Notes under the pieces: model-generated | The model's input: only the letters and a program-made list of their open reading frames with translations | Databases searched by the model: none | Told to the model about the DNA's origin: nothing | Translations under genes and position numbers: made by a program | Shown here: positions 13,170-24,476 of the stretch, one piece after another | How positions within the stretch are numbered: position 1 is the stretch's first letter | Layout of the letters: the number at the start of each line of letters is the position of its first letter | DNA from: Lepidodermella squamata | Taxonomy: Eukaryota; Gastrotricha | Assembly (NCBI GenBank): GCA_047495785.1 | Contig: JBLDXI010000013.1 | Location: 1,736,001-1,800,000 of the forward strand | Length of the DNA stretch: 64,000 nucleotides | Direction: 5' to 3'

Positions 13170-15420
13170 TTAGTATTTTTCGTTGAAATATTGCGCATGT
13201 GTGCTGTATTTATTGAATCCGTAGCCAGGAAGTGACGCTGCCGAGCTGATCATCGGGCCCTTAGCCGAAGATGGCGACTTCTTAGTCCCTTTACGATGTT
13301 CGGCCTTGGAGCTGTATTGATCAATTTGTTTATTCGAGGAGTTTTCTTTCGAATCGACGAGAAATGGGGAAAAGGAAGGCAAGGCGAATGGCAGCATATT
13401 CTTCAGCGACTTTTTCTTTTTCACAACCTCGCCATCACCCCGACTTGATTTTTCGTTATGACTTTCGCTTAGACTCCTAATTTTTGATTTCATGGCTCCG
13501 TCGTATTTGCTGTTTCCACTAGTTGCTTGGCCCCCTCCATCAGTCACAAGATGCAGAGCAACAGCTTTCTTGCGGAGTTTGTTGCGACATTGCTTACGAT
13601 TTTTCTTGGAGAAAAATATATGGTAAAGTTTCATAAATGGATACTCAAGCAGTTCAGCAATTGTTATAACCTGTGGAGAATAAAGAATAAAAAAGCAAAT
13701 GCTGCAAAAATGAGAATTACTGAAATTCCAGCGAACAGACCAAGTTGACCTCCCAAATCACCTGCATTAGGTCGCAAAATAGGCAAGCTATTTGAAAATA
13801 ATTAAGATGAAGCTAACTTAGAAGAGCTCCAGATGGAAAAGCAGCAGTGAAGTTTGTTATGTCGATGACGAGATCCGGGAAGGCGATTTGAAGCGACAGG
13901 ATATTCCTTCTATAATCCAAAGCAAGAAGATTGATCAATAAAAACTTGGGATATGAATTCAACTGACTCGACATATTCGGCATCATAGCTGAAGGATCCA
14001 TTCGTTTTGTCATTCAAATATTTGATGAATTCATCCGAAGTTCTGCTGCTAGTCAACAGCGTATATGAAACACCCGAGGTGTAAAAGACTTCCTTACAAC
14101 CCGGCAAGCAGTTATTATGACAGGACTCATCGACTGTCTTGTTGACAACCGATTCTTTGTACATGAGACAAGCCGTTGTTCGCACAACGCCGCAATTTTT
14201 CACCTTCTTCAAAGAGTGCGAATTGAGGGACTCGTACCATAATCGGCAACCGCTGAAGTTGTGGAATTTTTTTAATTAATCTGCTAATAAAACATGGGCT
14301 TGTTTTCAAACGTACCATTTATCCACAGAATCTTGCGCGGTGCACTTTGCCAGGCAGTTTCGCTTCGAAGCGTCCATGCCGACCTTGCACTCATCCCAGG
14401 GCCAATAATCCTCGCGAATCTGAATCATCTTCTTTGCGGAAATGAAAGTCATATGCCCCGGGTCGGTTCCGACAAATTGTGACAAACTGGTCCCGGAATA
14501 AACCAGGTCATTGGGTTCATGCAATATTATCTTAGCCCCGCACTCGTATTGCTTCCTACTGTCTAGTTTATAGGCCGTGTATTCGTTTTGATCAATATCA
14601 ATAATCAAGCTAATTCCAGCTTCGATGCCTGGCATTTTTTGACGGAATCGTTCGGCGGCAGCCTTATGATTTATTGTGTAGCAGATTCCCTGCGGCGTCG
14701 CGACTTGTTTAAAATCCGCCAACGAACAGCGTTCACGCCCGACCGAACAGTGAATCAAAGTAGGTGTTGTGTCATTCGCTGAGGTTCTATTCATTTGCCA
14801 CCCAGTTCGCCGTAACCATTGCCGAACCGTAAAGTTTGATTCTGATTTTTTTAAATCATTGAGAAATGAAACTTTCCTGAATTTTGAGTGGCCAACCAAA
14901 CTCACGATTAAAATGTTCAATTATCTCCTTTTCTCTCTGTTCAAATTCTTCCACTCTTCGACGAAATAAAACGAGACATAATATGAAGCTTAGGAGCTTG
15001 ATACAACACTTACTGTTTCCAATATTTTTCGGGCGTTCCATTGGCCGGATAGTTTTCTCTGATCCATTTGATCATGCCATCGCTGAGGGCAAGAAGCGCG
15101 TAATCGAAGTCGTTCAGCAGCGATTGGCTGAACATATTCATGTTGCAGATAGTCACAGCAGGTAAAATTACAGTTGGATTCGTTCGAAGTTGAAGTTCCG
15201 TCTTCAAATCGAATGCCATAAATGTTGTGATGCGATCAGTCAGTTGCAACGTCAGCATAGTCATACAGCCAATGATGAGAACTAACCAGAAAATCCGCCT
15301 GCCTGTGTGCCAATTGTTGCAGATCCGTTTGACGCCGTGACACGTCGACGTCTCCGCAAATCGCAGGTCATGTTTATCACAGCAAATACATTTTCCACCG
15401 CACAACTCTACGGGTGGCAT
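13170..15420 (-). CDS. DEG/ENaC (amiloride-sensitive) sodium channel subunit 2
   Basis: A 633-residue channel subunit. Exons in transcript order: 15014-15420, 14906-14955, 14316-14841, 13968-14252, 13818-13909, 13721-13761, 13170-13670; all junction phases agree and the sum is divisible by 3. The start MPPVELCGGKCICCDKHD matches that of subunit 3. The HG motif is in TSTCHGVKRIC. TM1 is FWLVLIIGCMTMLTLQL, then LPAVTICNMNMF. The ectodomain carries CLAKC, CGCRLWYE and a C-x3-C-x3-C cluster. TM2 is SDLGGQLGLFAGIS followed, across a 50-nt intron, by VITIAELLEYP. The cytoplasmic tail is long and basic, with a KKKK run. The 50-nt second exon encodes VEEFEQREKEIIEHFN. It lies only 297 bp downstream of subunit 3. 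Confidence 0.9.
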
Positions 15421-15716
15421 TATTCCAAGTTGATTCTCAACAAATAAATAAAAGCTGGAACCGTAGTTTTCATTTTTTAATCAGCAACTGATTTTCAAGG
15501 GTTCAAATTCGCCTGCGCTTATCGATGAGAGATTGCCGACGATAGAAATTAGCCTCATTCAAAATGTTGAACAGGTGTCTCGGCCCCCTCTCTCAGCCCA
15601 CGCCGATCAAGGGAAAACTTTCGTCGTTAGATTCGCCAATTTTTTATTTACGAATTGGCCATGCAGTGAAAGAGGACAACACATTCGAAAACAAAACTTG
15701 AGGTGCAAGCGCACTT
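15421..15716. other. Short spacer between channel genes 2 and 3, with poly(A) signal
   Basis: A 296-bp gap between the stop of gene 3 and the start codon of gene 2, both on the minus strand. AATAAA on the minus strand at 15643-15648, about 70 nt past the gene 3 stop, is a good poly(A) signal. The remaining space for a separate gene 2 promoter is small. Confidence 0.6.
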
Positions 15717-17864
15717 TTAGAACAGGAACGAGTTCGTACTAACAGGGCTTTGTTTTGCGTATGGTGAGTAGAGTGGCTTGCTGCTCATCGGTGACAGTGA
15801 ATTGCGCTGTTGAGCGCTGACGTCATCACTTTGAACGTAGAAAGGCGGGAGTTCATCGGTAATCATCGGGTTTTCAATTTTTTGAAAATTTGGCACTTGA
15901 CTTTGAGAAGATACAACAACACTTGGAATGTTGACAAAACGATCGTTATTCCTTGAAGAAGCTGGGGACGACGCTATTGTAACGCTGTTGACTGAATCGG
16001 TAGAATCGCGAGGCTGCGTTTTCCGGATGCCAGTCTCCACATCTCGGTCCCTACTTTTATTCGGCCTTGATTTATGCGATCGCTTTTTGAGTCTTTGATT
16101 CATGATTATCAGCGAATACATTTTGACGAAAGGATATTCGATCAATTCGATCATTGTGATTATGGACATTCCGGCGAACAAACCCAGCTGCCCACCCAAA
16201 TCACCTAGAGATAGCCAATATAAAATAGAAAGAGAAATCTATAACAAGACTTGCTGAGAAATGCGCTCAATGACAACGCTGCACTTGTATCAAAAAGTTC
16301 TACTACCAGGTCTGCGTAACCAATTTGCAGCGCGATTAGATTTTTCCTGTAAAATTGAAATAGGATATAGGAAGCAGTTGAGACGTAAATAATACTTTAT
16401 GTATTGCGGGCTATAAAAGTCGCTTGAGTGATTATTATTTGTAATAGTGTTGAGTAGTTGCTGAAAATCTCTGTCAGTGTTGTTACTCGTCAGTAGCGTG
16501 TAGGAGACTGCAGCAGAATAGGATCTTTCCGTGCAGGCATTTTCACAGGTTCGCTGACATTCAGCCTCCCCGGCAGAGATACCGTCTGCGTTCAAAACTG
16601 TAATAAGATACAAAGCATCGAACTATCAATATAACTCAAAAGTGTATAATTCAACGCACTGGCCGTTTCTTTGAGGACCAGACAAGCCGCAGTTCTTGCA
16701 ACGCCACATAGCGGCCGGTCGCTATGCTCAAACCATAGCCTACAATTACACTTTTTATAAGTATCTTCGGCTGTGCAGCGAGCCAAGCAAGTTCGCTTCG
16801 GAACTGTGATATCTTCTTCGCAAGTGGACCAAAGCGGCTCGTTTGCCCAAGTTCGATTGATAGCTCTCGCTAAGATGTAGCCAACTTTGCCAGGTGGCAC
16901 GCCAACGTAAGGCGCAAGGTTCGTTCCAGAGTAATTCTCGTCGTACCAGTCGTGTAACAAAATCTTCGTTCCACACTCATACTGCTTCTCGCTGTCAAGT
17001 TTGAATGCAGTATAATCAGCCTGGTCAATGTCTAGTAATATGTTGAAGCCCATTTCGGTGCCAGGTGATCGTTGTTGTAATCGTTTGCGACTTTTGCTGC
17101 CGTTAATCGTGTAACACAACCCCTGAGGGGTGAGTATCGGTTCAAAGTCGCTGACACCACATTTCTTTTTGCCAACGGTACAATCAAGAAGAACGGGATG
17201 CGTATTGGTCGGACTATCGAGCTGCCAGCCTTTTTCAAAAATCCACTTATCGATAGAAAAATCTGTCACTGGAAGAAATAATTTGCTCGTTTAAGTCTCG
17301 TGCAACCTCGACTTCAGGACTTACAGTTGTATTTTAAAAGAATCTCCTGTTCTTGATTTTCATATAATTCGACCCTAAATTTCAATTTTTCCGGATTGAT
17401 TCAGAAGAATTTCTGCGAAAAATCAAATCAAACCTCTCCCAATATCCAGCAGTCGAATTGAATGGTAAATGCAAACCATAAACTAGCTTCTGCTGATCCA
17501 TGTCGAATATCCAATCGATCAAATTGCTGCTGATGTTGAGCAGTTCTCTATCGGCGTCAGTTAGCAATGACTCGGTAAACATATTCATATTGCAAATCGT
17601 CACCGCTGGAAGCGGGTGGGAAGATACGCTTTCCATGCTAATCTCTGTTCGCACTTCGAACTTCAAAAAAGTCTGAAAACGATCTCGAAGCTGGATGGCG
17701 AGAAGGAACATCGATACTAAGACAAGACCAAACCACAACGAGCGCCGGCATGAATGCCAAGTGTTACAGAAGCGTGAAATGCCGTGACATGTTGTAGTTC
17801 TTGCAAAGCGCTCATCGTGCTTGTCACAGCAAACGCACAACCCATCGCAACATTGTACCTCCAT
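15717..17864 (-). CDS. DEG/ENaC (amiloride-sensitive) sodium channel subunit 3
   Basis: A 619-residue channel subunit. Exons in transcript order: 17434-17864, 17325-17374, 16660-17268, 16396-16597, 16267-16346, 15717-16204; the sum is divisible by 3. The start is placed at MEVQCCDGLCVCCDKHD (17864) because subunit 2 begins alike; an in-frame Met lies upstream at 17927. The HG motif is in TTTCHGISRFC. TM1 is LWFGLVLVSMFLLAIQL, then LPAVTICNMNMF. The ectodomain has CLARC, CNCRLWFE and a C-x3-C-x3-C cluster. TM2 is SDLGGQLGLFAGMSIITMIE with G-M-S at the filter. The tail is Ser-rich. The last intron (16205-16266) appears to use a GC donor where subunit 1 has GT. A canonical alternative (donor at 16289-16288, acaa|gtgcag) would delete six residues before TM2. 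Confidence 0.88.
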
Positions 17865-20368
17865 GTTTATTTTATGCAAAAATGCGAATGAATAAGAGAA
17901 GACGTAGTCGAATATCGGACAAACCACTTAAAATCGATCCGAGTCCACGACTGAGTGCCAAGCCTACTCAAAAGCACTCATGATTCAGCTACAGATGTTT
18001 GTAGTCAGTATTTTTAAACCGATGTATTGTATGTTTTTTTTAATTTCAGCCGGTTATCTTGATACTTTTTATCACTACTTTTTGCATTTCAATAACCGAA
18101 CTCGAGATTTTTCCGGCGATAATTTCCGCCATTACTACATGTTTCTAATGGCCGATCTACCTGCGAAAGGTTGAAACAGGGTTAACACAAGGTTCACGTC
18201 GCTACATATCCGTGATTGATTAGCAAAGCCAAACATTACTAATACGTTGCGATCGATGCCGTATTGAGCAATATGTACCTCGAGATACCGGAAAACGATC
18301 ATTGCTACTCCGTTGATGCTGCTGTGAAACACGAGTGTGTGCAGCAAATTATTTTTAGGTTACACTGTAATTCGGTAAATTATTCGGTAATAATAGCACG
18401 GTGTTGTGATTGCATAATTGCCGTTGATGATTTTGCGCTCTAGCGCCCGCACACGCTGGGACTCATCGAGCAAATGTTGCCGTACTAATCGCACATTTTG
18501 CCCGCACTGTTATCAATTATACGCCAAAGACGCTTGATTCTTGGGTGATATAATCCGCGCGATGAGGGTGGGCTTCTTTTTCCCCTCAATGTAAGGTGCA
18601 ATGTTACCAAACGTGTGTTCGACCCGTTAAAACGTTATTATTCTTTCATTATTATCGCCCTGTATTTTCCCAAATTAGCGCCCGACATTTTTCGAACGTT
18701 TGTTATCTTCGCAAGGCATTTGGTTTTCTCAGTCATAAGGACAGGCCTCACGCCTGTCCAATAATAAGGTTAATTTTCTGACCCACATCTTGTTAAGGAT
18801 AAATTCCTATAGGAAATGATGAATGGGCATTGAAGACGAATGAATTTCTTCGTTTAAATAAGCGCGAATCCCGCGTACTATCTTTTGTTTCCATAGCTTT
18901 TAATAAATGATAATAAGCTTACAACAATAACACAGACTTTAGGCGGCACTCCGATTTTCGTGTTTATTACAACTCAACTCCCGGAATTATGCATCGGTAA
19001 ATCGAATGCTTTCAGAAACGACTAGAAACGTACGAAACAAGACAGACTGCTCTTTTTATACGCTGAGCTCTCACCGTGTTAAGAAAATACCTTTCCGATT
19101 ATGTATGTCGGAAAACTGTTTACGTAGCAAAATAGATACATTCATAGCTAGTATTTAGATAGGGCGCACGAATGCGAAAATCGCGCGGGTTCTAAATCAT
19201 CATCGCTTGGATGCGCATGGTCGAAGGTGATTGGGCATTTGGGCGTAGCTGGAAGAAGCAAGAATACACGCTTGTAGGGAGCATTACTTCTTAACATGCT
19301 CACAACCGTTGCATAGCTATATTACGTTCCCATATATTACACCACCTTAAAAGGCCTACTCATCTACGCAAATAAGCTTTCTACAACAGTTATTTTTGTA
19401 AGCATAGTATAATAGTGGCAACAAGATTTCAGTACTTCCTATAGAGAACCGCGCAAATCTGGGAGCGTATCTCGCTCGACGTTCACCAAGGCGATCGGCG
19501 TGAACGATAATTCATAGACATAGCGCGAAGTAATACCGGCGCTAGCTTTGAGATGCGCACCCCGGGTTTCGGCTATGCGTATGTATTGCGGGTACCATCA
19601 ACATATTTATGGGGGGTGTTCACCGTTCAGCGAGCCAATACTGGCCACTACTAACTGTTTAGCTATAGTAGCAATTCAGGAGGCTTATGTTATGAAAAAC
19701 CTGCGCCAAATAATATATTATTAGCCATTAGTTTTCCGCTATACCAATGCCTAGTAGCCTGTAAGTCAGAATATATTACAGCCGGTGATTTTCGCTCGAG
19801 TTATAATTCTCACCCTATTGTCGGCAGTGATTGGACGCAACTTTTTGCGCGTGCGATACCATAACCAATGATATTGATGTGATATTTCTGCAAAAATATA
19901 CCGATGTTCTTTATTACCTTCATTTTGCTTGAGTCAATAACGACGTACCAACGTGGAATAAATCTCTCCACTGTCTCAGTGGGCTAGAGGATTCACGGGC
20001 GTTTATCGATAACCATGTTCGGCTGGGATATCTTGTACCAATACAGCGGCAATCAGCGATAATTTTCGCCGACATTTTCATTACCAACGTTACACGAGCG
20101 CGGTATCTCTTCTGTCCGAATCCTATTATCGGTGGCTATTGTTTTTTCACTAGTAGTTTTTTACTGATATCCCCCTCAGAATTAATCATATCATAAAGCA
20201 TAAATAAGAGCAGATGAAAACTGACGTGAACTGCCACGCAGCCCCAATAAAAATAAACAAAATTTCGTGTTAAAAACGATTTTCTCATTTTTTTAGATAT
20301 TATTCTTGTATTAGAAAGATATCGAAAAGCCTATTCGGATTGCGAGAAAGTAGTCTCGTTTAACATCG
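17865..20368. other. Divergent intergenic region between the channel cluster and the giant gene
   Basis: About 2.5 kb separating the minus-strand channel cluster from the plus-strand giant gene, so it should carry the promoters of both. No convincing coding exon, tRNA or repeat array was found. Confidence 0.6.
20281..20296 (+). promoter_or_regulatory. 3' splice acceptor in the 5' leader of the giant gene
   Basis: A pyrimidine-rich tract ending in tttttttag at 20295-20296 lies 72 nt upstream of the start ATG. It could be the acceptor of a 5'-UTR intron or, if this organism trans-splices, a spliced-leader addition site. The sequence does not distinguish the two. Confidence 0.45.
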
Positions 20369-23300
20369 ATGGCGTCGGTCCCACCAACCGCCGGGACAGG
20401 GGATCAGTCCCAGCTATACTGGCTTGACGACATTGCCGAGCTACTACCTCAGGCTAAAACGATATCAACCGTAACGATTCAAGCTGGAACTGCCAAATTT
20501 GCCCTGGCTATTTTAAAGGTAATTTATTCCGACACGTATCATAACACGTATCATCGTAACATTTTGTCAACTGCCATTTCACAGAACGGTATCTGGGTGA
20601 GAGTTCGCGTTCAAGAATGGCGCCCTGACTTCGCTGACGTTGGCGTGGACCTTGACGAAGCATTGCGCCTTCGAGTTGATCACGAAGAGCTCATGCATGG
20701 TATCAACGAACGTTTTGCTGACGTTGTCAAGTTGGCACAAAAACCAGACGAAGAGGATGATGCGAGTGACAACGAGCCGCCTAAACCGGAAATTGAGCAC
20801 TACCTCGCGGAGATATGGAACGATCTTGGCGAAAAATTGGAATTGAGAAAAAGGCTTCTCGATCAAAGCATCATCTTCTACCAACTCGTAAATGATGTGA
20901 GTTCAATTCCTTTTCATTTCGAGCTAGCTGTTGTCCTAACTTCGATCGAACATGCCTTTTTGAACCTGAGACCCTGAGATTTAAATTTAAATTTTGAATT
21001 TTTATTCAATTATGTTATAATTCACTTTTTTACTATCTAGCAATAAGTTCGGTATATTATAACCGTGTCTCAAAATTTAATATCATCATTAAATCAATAT
21101 ACCGCATGTTGACCTTGAGGGTTCTCTTGGCGCTAAAAATTTGAATTTGTGGGTGGCGCCTGGCTTCGTTAGTTACGTCCTGTGGCCATGTTACCTACAG
21201 TTCGGTGAGCTTCGGTTCTCCTTTTTTGCATAGTAACACAAAGCAGCGACTCGCTAGGCATACCTAGAAAGGAATGTTTTACGCAAATGCATTCGCTCCC
21301 AGCCCGAACTCTTTCAATTCGTTGAGCTCTTACCTTGTTAATTTGAGTAATCGTTTATATCTGTAACCCATTTCTTTCTAGTGCTATGATCGCATTGACG
21401 ATTTAACTGCTAACGTTCGGCAATCACCTCATCCTGTTGATTTGGAGACTTGCAATGCCATTATCAGAGAGTTGAACGACATTCGAACAGCGTTCTCTCG
21501 TAGTATTACTCAAGCTGGCGTCAACGGTCGTGACCTCGTCATTTGCATTGAGCAAACCTCCCTAACCGTTGATCCTAGTGGAAGTGAACGCATTTTGAAT
21601 TCAGCTGCTAGATCTGCCTGGAATGTTCGACGCAGCTTGGAGCTCCTTGAAGATAAAAGGAGACAACTCGAAAGTCTGGCCGAATCAAAGCTAACGCGCC
21701 TTTATGCGTTTGCTCGTTTGCTGCATCTAGACGAAGAGGTTGGCAAAGTGTTGCTGTGGTTTGAGAAGGAAGGAGATAATTATTTCCTCTTGAATAACTA
21801 TCTGGCCAGCTCATCCGAAACTTCGCAAAAGATGCTCGACGCTCACATCAAATTCATGAATTCGGCGTGTAATATCAAAGAAACTGTCGATCGTCTGATT
21901 GAAACAGCTGAACCTGTTCTGGCGCAAGCTCCAAGTGGACCTGAAAGTGAAAATGTGCGACATCGACTTCACATCATGAATGACGCATGTGCGCGCTTTT
22001 TGCACAATCTTGTCGATCGTCAGAAGCATCTTCAAAATGCCGTGGAATTTTACATCCAAACCGACGTCACTGTTGAGCAGCTTGATCGCTTGGAAACTAT
22101 CCTCCGTCAACTCTCTATTCAGCCCCCGGCTAATGAGCTTGAAATTGTTGACACGTTGTTTCAAATTGCCAAATCTGCGGTTGAATCAACCGAGCCAGTT
22201 ATTCAGCATGGTCGGCAAGTTGCGGACTCGTGCGAATCGTCTGAAATTCGAACAGAAACGGTGCGAGAGACTGTTAAAATGCTCGAAGAGCGGCGCGATC
22301 AGCTTACAGATGTCTGCCGTTCTAATTTGCTTCAGATAAAGGAGAAACACAATAGAGAAATCATTGCTTATAAAGAAATTTGCGATGAAGTTCAAACCAC
22401 CGTTACCAAAATGGAGGAGACGATTTTGCGCCGTTATGCTGATCCCGGCGCAAGTGTAAACGAAGTCTCTGCCTACTTGGATCGATTAAAACAATTGCAA
22501 AATGAGCTGGAGGAGAAAAACCGGCAGCTAGACGAAGTTCGCAAGCGTGCTGATACATTGGCCAATATTGGCGCTGATGAGCGGGATCGGCTCGCTGAGC
22601 GATTGAAAGCCATGGACGAACAATTTGCCAAGTTTGAGGGCATGATTCGACAGCGCATTGATTTGATGATGAAATATGCCGATCTACTGAGTGACGGCAA
22701 CAAAATATCAAATCATCTTAAGAGCGTCGAAGATTCGCTTCGGAATCAACTTCAGCAGGAGCATGTTAAAGAAGAAGCCAAACCTGTTCTTCAAGAGGCA
22801 GTAACGGCATCTAAGGGTGCTGTTGGCGATTGGACGGATCGTGCTCGACGTTTTCTGGGCGAAGTGCAGCAGGCTAATGATCCCGATCTGCGAGTACAAA
22901 CCATTCATCGGGCTGTCAATGACACCGGAGTTGGATTAAATGACGAGTGCAAATGGCTGGACGACTTGCTACGATCGTTTCTCGAGAAATGCGAAGATGC
23001 TCGTCAAGTACAGCAGGAATGGAAGCGAACGCTCGACCAAGTCAAAGAAACCCTGAAATTGATTGCTGATCTGGAGCAAAAGTTTTTCCCATTTTCGCTG
23101 GCTGATGCAGCTACTCAGCGCGACCCGATTCGCTACTGTCAAACATCTTTAGAGCAGTTCCTACCAACGGAACAAAAAGCTCAGGCAGATTTAGACCGGC
23201 TCATCCAACAGGCTGAAGTCATCGGAGCGCGTCTAGAAAACCCTGAAATAAAGAATCGTGTTGTCAGCGAGTTGATCGCAGTAAAGAAGCATTTGTCCGC

Positions 23301-24476
23301 TCGAACCAATGAATTCCAAGTGCTGATCAACATGGCTACTATTCTATTTAAGAACTTGGCTCAACTCGATGCTGTCGTTGCGAAGGGAGACGAGGCTCTC
23401 CGTAACAAGCCGTCCCCGAATAGTGTCGAAGAAGCCCAGGCCATGTTACGTGACCACAACACCAGCAAGGAAAAGGTCATGGAACTGTTTGGATTCGCCC
23501 AAAATGAAGCCGAACACTTGGTGCGCCGCGTTGAAACGACTCCTCTTGCCAGCGAGGCTGTTTGTGACGTTCACGCATTGCCGAACTTAGTTGATGAAAG
23601 ACGTCACCTTTGGCTGAAGACCTGGGAGGCTCAAAGGAAACAGCTCGAGGAGGCTCTTCGTGCCTGTCAGTACCGATCTGAGTTCAACGCCTTGGTTTCA
23701 GATCTATCTGAACTTGCCCGTTGGCTCAAGACCCGTCAAAATAACTACGGAAATAATTTGGAAACAGCTAATGTGAACAGCGAGGCCTTCAAAGAACTGG
23801 AGGGAACTGTTGAGAATCTCGGCACTCGCATTGCGAAGTTTTTGTCGCAAACTGAAGTTCTCATTAAATCGGGTCACCCACTCGCCGCACAAATGCAACG
23901 TGACTGCGATCAACTTCGCACGAGGTGGTCAGAGTTCATTTCATGCCTAATCGAGTACAAACACCTGCTTGAGTTGGCACTCAAGTACTTCTCGACGGTG
24001 GCTGAGCTTGAAGGTGCAGTTAAATCTGGAACTGAGGTGCTTGTCGATATCGGTCGTCGGTCTGTTCAGTGCCGAACTCCGGAGCAGGCTCGGGAGCTTA
24101 TTGGCTGCATTGACCGATTCTGCCAGGAGAGCACCCCGGCGCAAGATTGGCGATGCCGTCAAATCAGCGACATGGCTGGCGCTTTATACGGCCAACCACA
24201 AGGCACTCAAATGGCTGAGCCTCATCTGGCCAAAAATCGCGAGCTGCAGAGTTCTCTGGAGCAGATTCGCCGTGAGCTGTGCTCATTGAAAGACGCCCTC
24301 GAACAGAAGGAAGCCGACGATCGGGCGAAGAAACTCGCCGCCGAGGCAGCAATTGTGCCTCAAGTCGCTCCTGATCGCGCTGCGGCGTCTACCAAGCCTC
24401 TTCTCGCTTTGATGGAGTCGAAACCGCCTCGTTTTGTTCAGCATTTGAAGGACGCACAAGTTGACGAAGGACAGCG
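20369..24476 (+). CDS. Head exons 1-3: CCDC141-like spectrin-repeat/coiled-coil region
   Basis: Exons 20369-20518, 20585-20896 and 21382-24476 encode about 1,186 residues. Near residues 34-52 TVTIQAGTAKFALAILKNG then W-V-R-V matches the pattern I recall at the start of vertebrate CCDC141 (V-x-V-Q-A-G, then I-I-K-x-G-x-W-V). Several predicted three-helix spectrin-like repeats follow, rich in Glu, Arg and Leu heptads. A late segment with C-x-T-x-E-Q-A, then MAGALYG, also resembles the end of the CCDC141 helical region. The last residues of exon 3 (PPRFVQHLKDAQVDEGQ) are already the first strand of an Ig domain completed in exon 4, so head and Ig array are one protein. The intervening introns are 66, 485 and 91 nt. 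ATG context is ATCGATGG. Confidence 0.85.

Noticed and set aside
16289-16346. Canonical GT donor (acaa|gtgcag) as the end of exon 5 of channel subunit 3
   Set aside because: It is in frame, but shortens the segment before TM2 by six residues relative to subunit 1. The homologous GC site is preferred, without RNA proof.
17865-17927. Upstream in-frame Met of channel subunit 3 (21 extra residues)
   Set aside because: The downstream Met gives a start that aligns with subunit 2, and the extra hydrophobic residues do not fit a cytoplasmic N-terminus.
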